From Blattamonas nauphoetae (Eukaryota; Preaxostyla; Oxymonadida): a stretch of 30,028 nucleotides of DNA. The stretch is from the NCBI GenBank assembly GCA_033064195.1, contig JARBJD010000598.1, positions 1 through 30,028 of the forward strand, in the 5' to 3' direction. The position numbers and the translations under genes were made by a program. Below the pieces are notes generated by a model. The model ran no database searches. It saw only the letters and a program-made list of their open reading frames with translations, and had not been told where the DNA came from. This document shows, piece after piece, positions 19,237-27,893 of this stretch (its first letter is position 1; the number at the start of each line of letters is the position of its first letter).

Positions 19237-21119
19237 TGAGTGTCGAAGTTGCATCTACTGGTGCCGTGACAGCCGTGAACACTCATCGGATCGAGAGTGG
19301 ATTTCTAGACAGAGATAGACGACTGAGAACTGTGATGCTAGGAGAGGAGTGAAGGAGAGAAGAAATGCAACTTTTGAAGAAAACAACACACCAAAGCCAT
19401 TTATTACTTTCTTTGCACTTTCGGAGTCTCCCACTTCAACAAGTGACTACATATGGATTACAAATCTGTTATATTAATGACTATTTCACAAGAAACTTGT
19501 CAATGAAATGTATGTCGGATCGAACCCATTGATCTTCTTTTTGACGACTTATAATCTATCAGAGATATCGGTTGGTTGTTTTATGTTGGCAATGCTGTAA
19601 TTCTCACGAATTGAGTCAATTTAGCACCTGTTTCATCGTCTCTCACACTTGTCAGTTAAAAATCCTCAAAAACAAAGTTTAAAAAGAGAACACTTCGGAG
19701 AAATGATAACTCTCTATTACGGGTTTCAGAATTTCTCCGGTAAGGATGTGCAACGGACGGACAAAACCTCGTTCTCCTCGGACATCGGACAGAGACCTTG
19801 TCCAAGTGAGAAAGAAGTGTTTCCTGTGGCCTAATTCAAAGTGATAGTTACTTAACTTTTCTTTTAAGTCATCTATGATGTTAATTTCGTTCAGATTTTG
19901 TCTTTTAAATAAATGAAAAACGAGTATTAAAGAATTCGGACAGAAATCCCATAAATTGCTGAAATGTCCAAGCTTGTCCGATCTTGGACATTCGCTCATT
20001 TGTTGAAAAAATGAATCGTCTGAATTGCTGCACAATCCATTGGTGATCATTAGAAAATGGACAATCGTGTCCAGTCCTGGACATGTCCGGATCGTCCTCC
20101 CCATCGCGAGTTGACTTCGTCTTCCATTTCCTCTCAGAGACCATTAAATCGTTTTTTAATTTCACAATTCCATTCTTCACATCATTTTTCTTGTGATTGA
20201 ACAATGTGTGATTCTTTTAAAACTCACTCGAGGAAAACAGATCACTTCTGAATCAACACATTATTTCTCTTTGATGACCTTTCACGTGATAATTTCACCA
20301 AACGGAGGAGTATCTTGAGTCAGACATGATCTCATCAATCTGAACTCGAAGTTGGCAGCTATCCAACACACTTTGCTGGCGTTTCGAAGAACTTGACTTG
20401 TATCTCGTTCCTCTTTTTAAATGTGTTTTATCAGTAAGAATTATCTCAATTTGAGTCCTGATAAGACATTTTCTCGCCTACTCCAATCGAGAATATCATT
20501 GTCTCTCTCATTTCTCGCCCAAAATGAACGGATCGCTTTCAACCTCGAAATAGACTGTATTACCCTATTTCTTACATAAGATGATACATATTCATGTTGT
20601 TTATTGTCTTTTTCTATTTTTATGTCTTCTCTCCCTGAAGAAGTGCAGTTGGAACTGTCGATCCTTTAAACTGAGATTGGATGAGACCAAGGGAGGACAT
20701 ACTGATTTGATTCGTCAGCGAGAACCAGGGAGATTGGACGAAGAGACAAAGCAGAGTGTGAGGAGAAGACGATCTTCATCGTCAAGTGTACGAGCTCGTT
20801 CACAATAAAGTTTGAGAAAATGAACATAACGGAACCATCATGCAGAGTCAGTTTGAAAGGTGTGCTTCGCACAACTCTTATTCACTGATTCTTCATCACT
20901 TTATGACAAGAAGTGTTCTGATCATGCATATATTTGAAGAGGGAAACTTTCATTGATAAAACAAGAGAACGTCACTCATAATGCTCCAGATTCAGAAGTA
21001 AAGCAAAAGGATTCTTCACCAGAAAGCAAAAATAGAAGCTGAATCTCACTCCTAACCCAAATTAGAAGGAGATCTCGTCAAATTCGACGAGAAGGAGATA
21101 AGAACAGAGTGAGACTAGT

Positions 21120-22433
21120 GAAGACGAAGAGGAAATGAAGGAAGAAGAGAAGAAAGATGAAAAGAAGGAGCAGAGTGAGAACTCGTTCGATTTAGTCGAT
21201 GCAGATGAGCTGACCCATCGCAACGAGTCGAGTTCGAGAAACGGGTGGAGAAGAAAGGAGAGTTAGAAGAAGGAAGAGCCATCTGAACAGAAGAAAAAAG
21301 AAGAGAAAGACGAACCAGTGATTGCGGATTGTGTTGAGGAGAAGGAAGAAGACGAAGCCGAGGCTGTGGCGCCGATCGAAGAACAATCATCTGAATCGGA
21401 AGAGAAGACGGACACACTCTCACAAGAATCTGAGAAAGAGTCGATCCGTCCTTCGCCTCGTGTTTTGCCTAAGACAGGAGAGGACGACACGTTTTATGGG
21501 GATGATGAGGAGGACGCAGACGAGAAAGGGGAAGCGCAGAGGATGACGTATTTCAGGAGGAGAGCGAAGGAGAGACGGAGCAGAGAGGAAAGTCGGAAAA
21601 ACTCAGGATCTCACAAAAGTTGAAGTTGGCTGCAGATTTGTCGTTGAAACAGCACCGTCCATCCGAGTCTACTTCATCAGCGAAGATGTTCTCGCAAAGT
21701 ATTCGTTCTCTTCAATGCCTGTTCTCCTCTCCGATTCCACACTGTCTGTGTCGTACCTCAAATTGAATCCACATTCGGACCGCTCGTGACATTCGTTTCA
21801 AAAGCGTCAGAAGCTGTGAACAACCACTACGCAGCCGCGAGCCAAGCAATCCTCCGCTCGCTCCTTCCCCTCCCCGCCTTCGCTCTTCCGAAGCACCTCT
21901 CTAGCTTCGTCGACATGGCGTCATTCATCGCAACCATCAAAATCCCTGACATCGCATCAACCAGCACGTATTCACTCAACGAGCTGCGAGCTCGCTTCGG
22001 ACAATCGATTCTCGGAAGGACTTTGGAGAGACTGACGAAGAGAGAACGCAAACTACACGAGAGCGACGGAGAGATCTTCAGAAAGGCGCAGTTCTCGCTC
22101 ATGCCGAGCTCGAAGGACACTCGAGACGTTCCCCATCTTCTCTTCCGATTCTTTTTCAACTTCACCCTCCTCACAATCACCAAAGACCCAGAACGGTATG
22201 CATATCAAGTTGAAATGCCTGAAATTTACGAAAAGACGAGTCTAACAGACCGTCTACTCTCAAAGCGCACATCCCCTCCTCCTCCCCAGTCACCGACTGT
22301 TCAGAGAATTGGCGTCATATCCCAGGCACAGCTGAAGAAGAGATGGAAGTATCTCGCGTCTAGGAGAGATTTGAACGTTATTTCATTGGAATTTCACAAT
22401 CTTTCAGTCGATCATACCCTTTGGAAAAAGTAA
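21120..22433 (+). pseudogene. captured host coding region, unidentified
   Basis: The first part is extremely acidic and Lys-rich (EEMKEEEKKDEKKE, EEKEEDEAEAVAPIEEQ, then basic RRRAKERRSREE) in changing frames. From 21786 a 215-codon frame without an ATG at its start runs to 22433. It contains MASFIATIKIPDIASTSTY, LRARFGQSILGRTLERLTK, HLLFRFFFNFTLLTI and a Pro-rich RTSPPPPQSPT. GC content is higher than in the viral genes, suggesting a different origin. No family is recognised. It lies wholly inside the TIRs of the 17772-22578 element, so it is probably a captured and decaying host gene segment, possibly with introns. Confidence 0.4.
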
Positions 22434-22454
22434 TGAGATCCGACCTCCTAAATA

Positions 22455-22480
22455 GGCGCTGTCCAAGGTTGGACAGCGCC
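22455..22480. repeat. perfect 12-bp stem hairpin near the transposon's right end
   Basis: GGCGCTGTCCAA-GG-TTGGACAGCGCC has a two-base centre. It is the most GC-rich inverted repeat in the window and lies about 100 bp inside the right TIR. Related TGTCCAA/TTGGACA words occur at 19797, 19968 and 19983. Confidence 0.8.
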
Positions 22481-22579
22481 TCGCTTGGACCGGACAAATG
22501 CTCATCACTATTCTCCGGTCAGTGACCGTCAGTACTTTTCGGTGAAAACTGACCGGTCAGTGCCGGTCAGACAAGCCTA

Positions 22580-22595
22580 TTTTAATTTGTATTAA
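22580..22595 (+). promoter_or_regulatory. T-rich promoter of gene X, restored by the target duplication
   Basis: TTTTAATTTGTATTAAATG up to the start codon at 22596. The first nine bases are the target-duplication copy made by the transposon, so the core motif remains next to the gene. Confidence 0.65.
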
Positions 22596-22985
22596 ATGAA
22601 TCCAACTGAGATGTACAACGAAAGACGTCGAGTATGTTCAGAACAAGCATTAATTGAATCAATGAGAGAAGAGAACTGTTCGCTAGTCTCTGAGTATGTC
22701 AGAAATAATGTGCCGGTGACGTATGTTCATGAGGGAGTTGAATGGAGAATCAAACCAAAGTTGTGGAATCAAGGAAACAGACCTCACTTCTCAAAACGTC
22801 GTCACTACACTCAATCATTCGTCGAAAATGAACTGAAGAAATACAATTGTGAACTCGTTGGTGAGTACACACAAGTTCTGGTTCCATTCACATATCGAGA
22901 GATTGGCGGAAGTGAAGTGTTCAGAATTAGACTTGATTCCTGGTTAAAGGCAACGATAAAGCCCCATCAGAGAAAACAGAAATAA
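22596..22985 (+). CDS. gene X: two-repeat small viral protein of unknown function
   Basis: A 129-residue basic protein. After a leader (MNPTEMYNERRRVCSEQAL) it has two related units of about 50 residues: 20-70 (ESMREENCSLVSEYV...YVHEGVEWRIKPKLW) and 71-125 (SFVENELKKYNCELVGEYT...FRIRLDSWL). Each has the order helix, NC(S/E)LVxEY, beta strands, aromatic-W, and RPH or KPH. Relatives lie at 9658-9798 (partial, ~97% identical) and 14147-14575 (diverged, three units). The pattern loosely recalls degenerate treble-clef repeats of phage and giant-virus nucleases, but the Cys pairs are missing. As the first gene inside the terminal repeat and 43 bases before PolB, it could bind DNA ends or act in replication; this is inference. 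It looks whole. Confidence 0.75.
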   Translation: MNPTEMYNERRRVCSEQALIESMREENCSLVSEYVRNNVPVTYVHEGVEWRIKPKLWNQGNRPHFSKRRHYTQSFVENELKKYNCELVGEYTQVLVPFTYREIGGSEVFRIRLDSWLKATIKPHQRKQK

Positions 22986-23010
22986 ACGCTCAACTTTTTT
23001 TATTTTCGGA

Positions 23011-23028
23011 TTTTTTAATTTGTAGTAA
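23011..23028 (+). promoter_or_regulatory. T-rich promoter motif of polB
   Basis: TTTTTTAATTTGTAGTAA runs into the ATG at 23029. A second T-rich word, CTTTTTTTATTTTC, lies just upstream at 22994-23007. Confidence 0.7.
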
Positions 23029-26000
23029 ATGGCGGCGACACTGAAATTTGTCACAGACAGCATCACGAAAATAAGAGAGCTATTTCCAAACACCACCTTT
23101 GAATTCAAGGATGAACATGGCTATGATCGAACATATAATCCAAACATTAGAAACTACCAACATCATCGTGCATATCTCCTGTCAATGCTCAAGAATCCAG
23201 ATCTCCATTTTGAAGGAGAGATAAGGAATATTACCAACTATCAGATTGATGATTTTATTCACAAACTGGAAGAGCACAACAACAATGCAATGATGAATGA
23301 AGAAGACAGCAAAGCAAGAATGCAAATCATGAAAGAAAATCCAAGAGTGAACAAAGATGAACTGAAAAAGCAAGTGTTCAAAATGACGTGGAAACTGAAA
23401 TCAATTGAAGAGAAGCTGATGGATCATTGGATGAAGAATCTGTTAATCATTCAGAAGAAAAATGAACAAATGGAAAAGAGAGAAGTACAGACATTTGATG
23501 GATTTGAAGAATGCATATTACTTGCTGAACCGCGTGACAAAGCAGCATTCAATTCTTGTCTCATGAATGCACGAAGGAAGTTCAAAAAGAATGAGGTCGA
23601 GAAGGTTGAGGACAATGGAAAACCATATCAGTTGTACTTCCACAATCACTTGAAGAACGTTGAAGAAATCACAACCTTCATTAAAGCAGTGTTCGACAAA
23701 GAGAAAGATCATCCATTCAAGATTTGTATTGACTTTGGAAAGATCATCGAGAGAAAAGACAAAGATGAGACAACATACAATGACTTCAGACCAGAATTGG
23801 AGAACACATCAAAGAGTTTTCCGACAGTGATAAGAAGTGCAGGAGACATCAACGAGTATTCAAAATATGCGATCAATCTGATCAAAGAATCACAAGAGAG
23901 AACACTGATGGATACGAAGACAATGTACATTGCATTCCACTCCATTCTAGTTGCAGTCTATCGATTCCCAGTTGCAGGAAAAGCCAATGCAATTCTCACT
24001 GAACACATCAAAACGAGGAATGTTCGGTACATTGATTCTGAGTACAATATCTGCTTCTTTCAAGCTCTTTCATTCCTCACACTTCCTGAAGTTCAAGGTA
24101 AGAAAATATCAATCAACATGAGGAACAGTGAAGCCTACAGATTGTTCGCACAATGGATGAATCTCACTCATCTCCAATCTCGACAATTGACTCCACATCT
24201 TCAGAAGTTTCCTGGGTTTGATATTGCATGCGATATTGAGAAAGCAATGATTCAATTCAACATCACAGTTCACATTTATGAATATGACGAAGACAAGAAG
24301 CGGTATTTCCTCAGTCAATCGTACATCAACGAGAATGATGATGCACTTGTTCTTCCAATTCTGATGATTCCACTGACGGCAACTCTCGTCCATGTGATGT
24401 TTATTGTTGACCCTGAGAAAATCACTGGATACAAGCTCTGTCCGTATTGTCAGTCAAGAGGATTCCAAGTGAAGAATAAAAACTTCAGTAGAGATTTTGA
24501 GAAGCATCTCAGAGAGTGCAAAGAACTTGATGGAAAACATGTGAAGAAGATCTCACTTGATAAGACACCAAGACCATATGTTCCACATATTCTCAACAAT
24601 AGAACATTTGAATTTCTGATGGCACACAAGAGACAAGACGAATTCAAACCAACACAATACTACATCACTTACGATTTCGAAACCATGGAAGATCTCATTC
24701 TTGACAATTTATTCTCTGATGACAACACACAACTGATCTCACACTTGAAGCCTCTCTCCGTTGCATCTGCAATCAAATCAAAATCAGGAGTGAAGTCAAT
24801 CTACTTTGATCTTCGAGATGGAAAGGACTTTGTGAAGCAATGGATCAGAGAACTCTTCAGATATGCTGAGACAGTACGAGATGACAACTACTACGAAGAC
24901 CCGGAAATACCCTCACAGAATGAAGTCAGTGTGATTGGATTCAACAGTTCCAGATTCGACATCAATCTCATCTTCCGAGATCTCGTCGACAGGGATTGGA
25001 AAGTGGTGAGCTTCCTTGGATCCACAACGAAGTACAAACAAGTACTGATCCGACATGAGAAGACACAACAGGTTCTTCGCTTTATTGACATGATGTCGTA
25101 TCCCGGACCAATGACTTTGGATAATGCAGTCAAAGCTTTCGGAGGAAACACTACACTCCAGAAATCATTCTTTGCTTACGAATCATTCGACTCATCAGAT
25201 TTCGATGCAGTGCTGAGCAAACAAGAACCATTCTCCACATATGAATTCTATTCCAGTCTCAACAACAGTGAAATGTCTGACAGTGACTACCAAATGTACC
25301 TTGATGATTGGCATACGCAAGGCTTCATGAATCGATGGGACTATCTGAAATTCTACAACATTAGAGATGTCGAATGTATGATTGCACCTCTGGACAATCT
25401 GATTGATCTGAACTTCCAATACAAAGTGGATATGTTGCACAATCTCTCATTGTCAGCCAACGCTTCAGCAATCAAGTATGCTTGTGCCTACAAAGACTTT
25501 GATATCGACGATGATTTCAATGGAGTGGATCAATCTGGAGAAATAAAAATCACCAAGCAATACTGGAAGTACAAAGTTGCATCGTACATTTATCAAGACC
25601 AGAAAGCTCATCGCAGTACTGACAAAAATGTCACTGAAGCGGATTACGACTGGTTTGTTCAACAGTGCAAGAGAGTGTGCTATATATGCAAGTGTCACTT
25701 CACACAAGCAGTACGACCAACGTTGGATCGAATCGACAATTCGAAAGGACATTCTAAAGAGAACGTGAAGATCTGCTGTGATTACTGCAACACATACAAG
25801 TCAGACAAAGATGAACATCTCACAAGATTGAGAATTCAACTGAAGAAGTACTGCATCTGGAAATCACTCCCAATGACTCTGACACATGAGCAAACATATC
25901 ACAAGTTGAGAGCCGCAGTGACTGGTGGATTATCGAATGTTCAACATCGACAGAACATCAAAGACGTGACTCCAATCAATCACTTCACTTATGAAGACGG

Positions 26001-27435
26001 AAGAGTTATCTCAAAAGATACAGAACATAAAATGACTCATGTCTGTGGTGTTGATTTTAATTCTCTCTACCCAAGTGCTTTCTCCTCAATCAAGAACAAA
26101 AACAATCCATACACAAATCACAGAATGTACATGCCAGGAAGATGTTTGTACATAGCAACAGGAGATAAAGAATGTCGAAAGATTATTGATGACAAGAATC
26201 AGAAGACACTATTCGTAGCAGAACTGAAGGGACACATAGACGAGAAGTACATCAACGATTTCATTAACTTCCCACCAATCTTTAGAAACATTGTGGTCAA
26301 TACGACAGAAGAGAACATTGGAGAGAAGACATATTCATTGATGAAGAAACATGGATTGAAGACTGATGACAAACAAAGAAAGCTAACTCAACTCTTGAGC
26401 ACACACGATCAGTATATGTTCTTTTCGACATACTATCTGTGGTTCCTCATCGACTATTGCCACTTCATTGTCGACGACATTAAGACTGTAATGGTATTCT
26501 CGAGACATGCTGGATTCGAACCATTTGTGACCTCATTCATGAATGATAGAATAGAAGCAATGAAGGTTGGAAACAAAGGAAAAGAACAATTCTGTAAGAC
26601 CAACCTGAATGGAAGTTACGGATATGATGGAATGAACACTGAGAAGTACAACTCAATCACAATCTGCAATGAGAAGAGAACATACTTGAAGCAAATGATG
26701 AAAGGATTTGTAGCAACAAGAGAGATCAATGAGGACAACTACATCGTGATTGAAGACAGAGAGAAAGCATCGTGTAAAACTTGTCTGCAAGAAGCAGTAT
26801 TCACACTCGACAATGCCAAGTTCTGGTATCTAAATTTCATCTACAACTTCATGTACAAATGTCTAGACATGAACAAGATTCACTTCTGTGAGGGAGACAC
26901 AGACTCTGCATATTGGGCAATTAGTGGAGATCCGAATGCTGGAATCCATCAACAATTTGAACACGTGATTGCTGACAAGGAATTCTATGATGCACTCAAA
27001 TTTGAATGGTTTCCCAATCCTGAAAAAGGAGTTGACGATGAGAAGAAGCTGTTGGGATTAGCAATTGAAAAAGAAGGTGAACAGATGATCTGTCTTGCAC
27101 CCAAGTGTTACTCTCTCGATGAGAAATGCAAGATCAAAGGAGTGTCTCTGAAGAAAACAAACATCACGAGTGACGATTATGTGAAGTGTCTAAATGGAGA
27201 GAAGACTGTGACTACAACACTGAACTTCACCGTAAAACGGTTCAAGCATCAGAATGATGCGTTCCAGACGAGAAGAATCATAAGCGAAGACAACACGAAT
27301 GGATTTGAGATTGCGAAAATACAACAGCAGAAACTCAGTCTCAGTGGAATTCATCTGAAGGCAATCGTCCTTGAAAATGAATCGTGTCCTCCATTCATTC
27401 ATGGACTGAAAGCTACTGATTATATTATTGAATAA
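23029..27435 (+). CDS. polB: protein-primed-type family B DNA polymerase with OTU-like, zinc-finger and HNH parts
   Basis: A 1,468-residue intact frame. The 3'-5' exonuclease motifs are DFE (549-551), FNSSRFD (638-644) and YNIRD (776-780). Polymerase motif A is DFNSLYPS (1009-1016), B is KTNLNGSYGY (1190-1199), C is GDTDS (1289-1293), and KCY is at 1359-1361. These are standard for the protein-primed group that copies Polintons, adenoviruses and linear plasmids. Upstream, YIDSEYNICFFQAL (334-347) resembles an OTU-protease-like domain found in some element polymerases, and C471/C474/H493/C497 form a zinc-finger-like set. Between the exonuclease and palm, residues 884-930 (CYIC...TLDRIDNSKGH...CCDYCN) form an HNH-endonuclease-like module. 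It looks whole and has an intact promoter. It would copy the element from protein-primed ends. Confidence 0.93.
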   Translation: MAATLKFVTDSITKIRELFPNTTFEFKDEHGYDRTYNPNIRNYQHHRAYLLSMLKNPDLHFEGEIRNITNYQIDDFIHKLEEHNNNAMMNEEDSKARMQIMKENPRVNKDELKKQVFKMTWKLKSIEEKLMDHWMKNLLIIQKKNEQMEKREVQTFDGFEECILLAEPRDKAAFNSCLMNARRKFKKNEVEKVEDNGKPYQLYFHNHLKNVEEITTFIKAVFDKEKDHPFKICIDFGKIIERKDKDETTYNDFRPELENTSKSFPTVIRSAGDINEYSKYAINLIKESQERTLMDTKTMYIAFHSILVAVYRFPVAGKANAILTEHIKTRNVRYIDSEYNICFFQALSFLTLPEVQGKKISINMRNSEAYRLFAQWMNLTHLQSRQLTPHLQKFPGFDIACDIEKAMIQFNITVHIYEYDEDKKRYFLSQSYINENDDALVLPILMIPLTATLVHVMFIVDPEKITGYKLCPYCQSRGFQVKNKNFSRDFEKHLRECKELDGKHVKKISLDKTPRPYVPHILNNRTFEFLMAHKRQDEFKPTQYYITYDFETMEDLILDNLFSDDNTQLISHLKPLSVASAIKSKSGVKSIYFDLRDGKDFVKQWIRELFRYAETVRDDNYYEDPEIPSQNEVSVIGFNSSRFDINLIFRDLVDRDWKVVSFLGSTTKYKQVLIRHEKTQQVLRFIDMMSYPGPMTLDNAVKAFGGNTTLQKSFFAYESFDSSDFDAVLSKQEPFSTYEFYSSLNNSEMSDSDYQMYLDDWHTQGFMNRWDYLKFYNIRDVECMIAPLDNLIDLNFQYKVDMLHNLSLSANASAIKYACAYKDFDIDDDFNGVDQSGEIKITKQYWKYKVASYIYQDQKAHRSTDKNVTEADYDWFVQQCKRVCYICKCHFTQAVRPTLDRIDNSKGHSKENVKICCDYCNTYKSDKDEHLTRLRIQLKKYCIWKSLPMTLTHEQTYHKLRAAVTGGLSNVQHRQNIKDVTPINHFTYEDGRVISKDTEHKMTHVCGVDFNSLYPSAFSSIKNKNNPYTNHRMYMPGRCLYIATGDKECRKIIDDKNQKTLFVAELKGHIDEKYINDFINFPPIFRNIVVNTTEENIGEKTYSLMKKHGLKTDDKQRKLTQLLSTHDQYMFFSTYYLWFLIDYCHFIVDDIKTVMVFSRHAGFEPFVTSFMNDRIEAMKVGNKGKEQFCKTNLNGSYGYDGMNTEKYNSITICNEKRTYLKQMMKGFVATREINEDNYIVIEDREKASCKTCLQEAVFTLDNAKFWYLNFIYNFMYKCLDMNKIHFCEGDTDSAYWAISGDPNAGIHQQFEHVIADKEFYDALKFEWFPNPEKGVDDEKKLLGLAIEKEGEQMICLAPKCYSLDEKCKIKGVSLKKTNITSDDYVKCLNGEKTVTTTLNFTVKRFKHQNDAFQTRRIISEDNTNGFEIAKIQQQKLSLSGIHLKAIVLENESCPPFIHGLKATDYIIE
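25678..25815 (+). other. HNH-like module inside PolB
   Basis: CYICKCHF, then PTLDRIDNSKGHSKENV, then CCDYCNTYKSDKD is the arrangement of HNH nucleases of the LDRID type, with two Cys pairs that would bind zinc. It lies between the ExoIII motif and polymerase motif A. Whether it cuts DNA or is only a structural zinc knuckle cannot be told from sequence. Confidence 0.7.
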
Positions 27436-27442
27436 ACACAAA

Positions 27443-27458
27443 CTTTATTTTTGTATAA
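27443..27458 (+). promoter_or_regulatory. T-rich viral promoter motif
   Basis: CTTTATTTTTGTATAA then ATG at 27459, only a few bases after the PolB stop codon. Confidence 0.65.
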
Positions 27459-27893
27459 ATGAATACACGACGGTTCAATACATTAGTGGATAGGTTACTG
27501 AATTGCACACAACACTCTAAAGAGAAAATATTCAATGTCAAGTTCAATAGAACCAACACTTTACCAGTATATGATGTCTTTGATTCACATGGAGAATATG
27601 TAGCAAACGACGAAACATATTTCGAGGATTGGTTCAATGGTGGATTACCTCCTAATTTAACTATTTCAGATGGAACAAAAGTAGTCTCACAGTTTCTTAT
27701 TGAATTCTTGGGAAAACGTTTTAGTGATTGGAGATGTGAAAAAGCATACAAGATGTATAAAGAATATCATCGAAAGTACAATCAGGAAGTGACTCTCTCA
27801 CCAAGAGTTCGAAGCCCTGCAGAGGCAAGACCAATACCCATTCCCAGGCATCTGAGTAGTCCCATCAAAATAGGTAAAACTGGGATCAATTGA
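27459..27893 (+). CDS. 144-residue viral protein of unknown function
   Basis: The frame starts right after a T-rich promoter and 23 bases after PolB. The N-terminal two thirds look folded: MNTRRFNTLVDRLLNCTQH, VYDVFDSHGEYV, TYFEDWFNGGLPPN and FLGKRFSDWRCEKAYKMYK. The end is Pro/Ser-rich and probably flexible (PAEARPIPIPRHLSSPIK). It contains an internal inverted word, ACTCT...AGAGT (27792-27808), beside GTTCGAAGCC, a motif shared with the capsid gene end. It faces the integrase region and may be related to it (GKRFSDW here against GRSFQDW there), but this is weak. No function can be named. Confidence 0.6.
   Translation: MNTRRFNTLVDRLLNCTQHSKEKIFNVKFNRTNTLPVYDVFDSHGEYVANDETYFEDWFNGGLPPNLTISDGTKVVSQFLIEFLGKRFSDWRCEKAYKMYKEYHRKYNQEVTLSPRVRSPAEARPIPIPRHLSSPIKIGKTGIN

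Larger units (their letters stand above)
17772..22578. mobile_element. non-autonomous DNA transposon (AGGCTTGTCTGACCGG ends), inserted in the gene X promoter
   Basis: The element is about 4.8 kb. Both ends carry the inverted 16-mer AGGCTTGTCTGACCGG, followed inside by several ACTGACCGG/CCGGTCAGT words that look like transposase-binding sub-repeats. The 9-bp TTTTAATTT duplication restores the T-rich motif before gene X. No transposase is seen. The interior is a patchwork: T-rich noncoding DNA at 17800-18300, coding-like fragments at 18303-18500 (minus), 18930-19236 (plus) and 20690-20808 (plus), several TGTCCAA/TTGGACA inverted words at 19750-20100, an acidic coding-like stretch at 21120-21623, and a longer frame at 21786-22433. 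It is best read as a Pack-MULE-like carrier of host fragments. Confidence 0.8.
14790..22735 (-). repeat. right arm of giant inverted repeat (terminal-repeat-like)
   Basis: This is the counterpart of 9658-14160. Similarity runs from about 14800 to 15850 in register, then becomes hard to follow across the ~140-bp array (15873-17750). It is recognisable again near 17685 (TGATCGAACCCAT, matching the complement of 9887-9899) and resumes at high identity in the gene X promoter and start (22580-22735). Compared with the left arm it is about 1.27 kb longer once transposons are removed, which equals about nine units of the array. It is interrupted by the transposon 17772-22578. I see no gene in 14800-17771; the scattered frames there are T-rich and low in complexity. 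Confidence 0.7.

Noticed and set aside
21786-22433. Independent 215-residue gene
   Set aside because: There is no ATG at its start, the frame is open further upstream, and it lies inside a TIR element with broken acidic sequence before it; treated as a captured fragment.
17772-22578. Element with a TA target duplication (Tc1/mariner type)
   Set aside because: TA is present at both ends, but the longer TTTTAATTT match and the restored promoter favour a 9-bp duplication; TA is not fully excluded.
22596-22985. Gene X as a zinc-binding treble-clef nuclease
   Set aside because: The repeat layout is reminiscent, but the needed Cys pairs are absent, so no enzymatic call is made.
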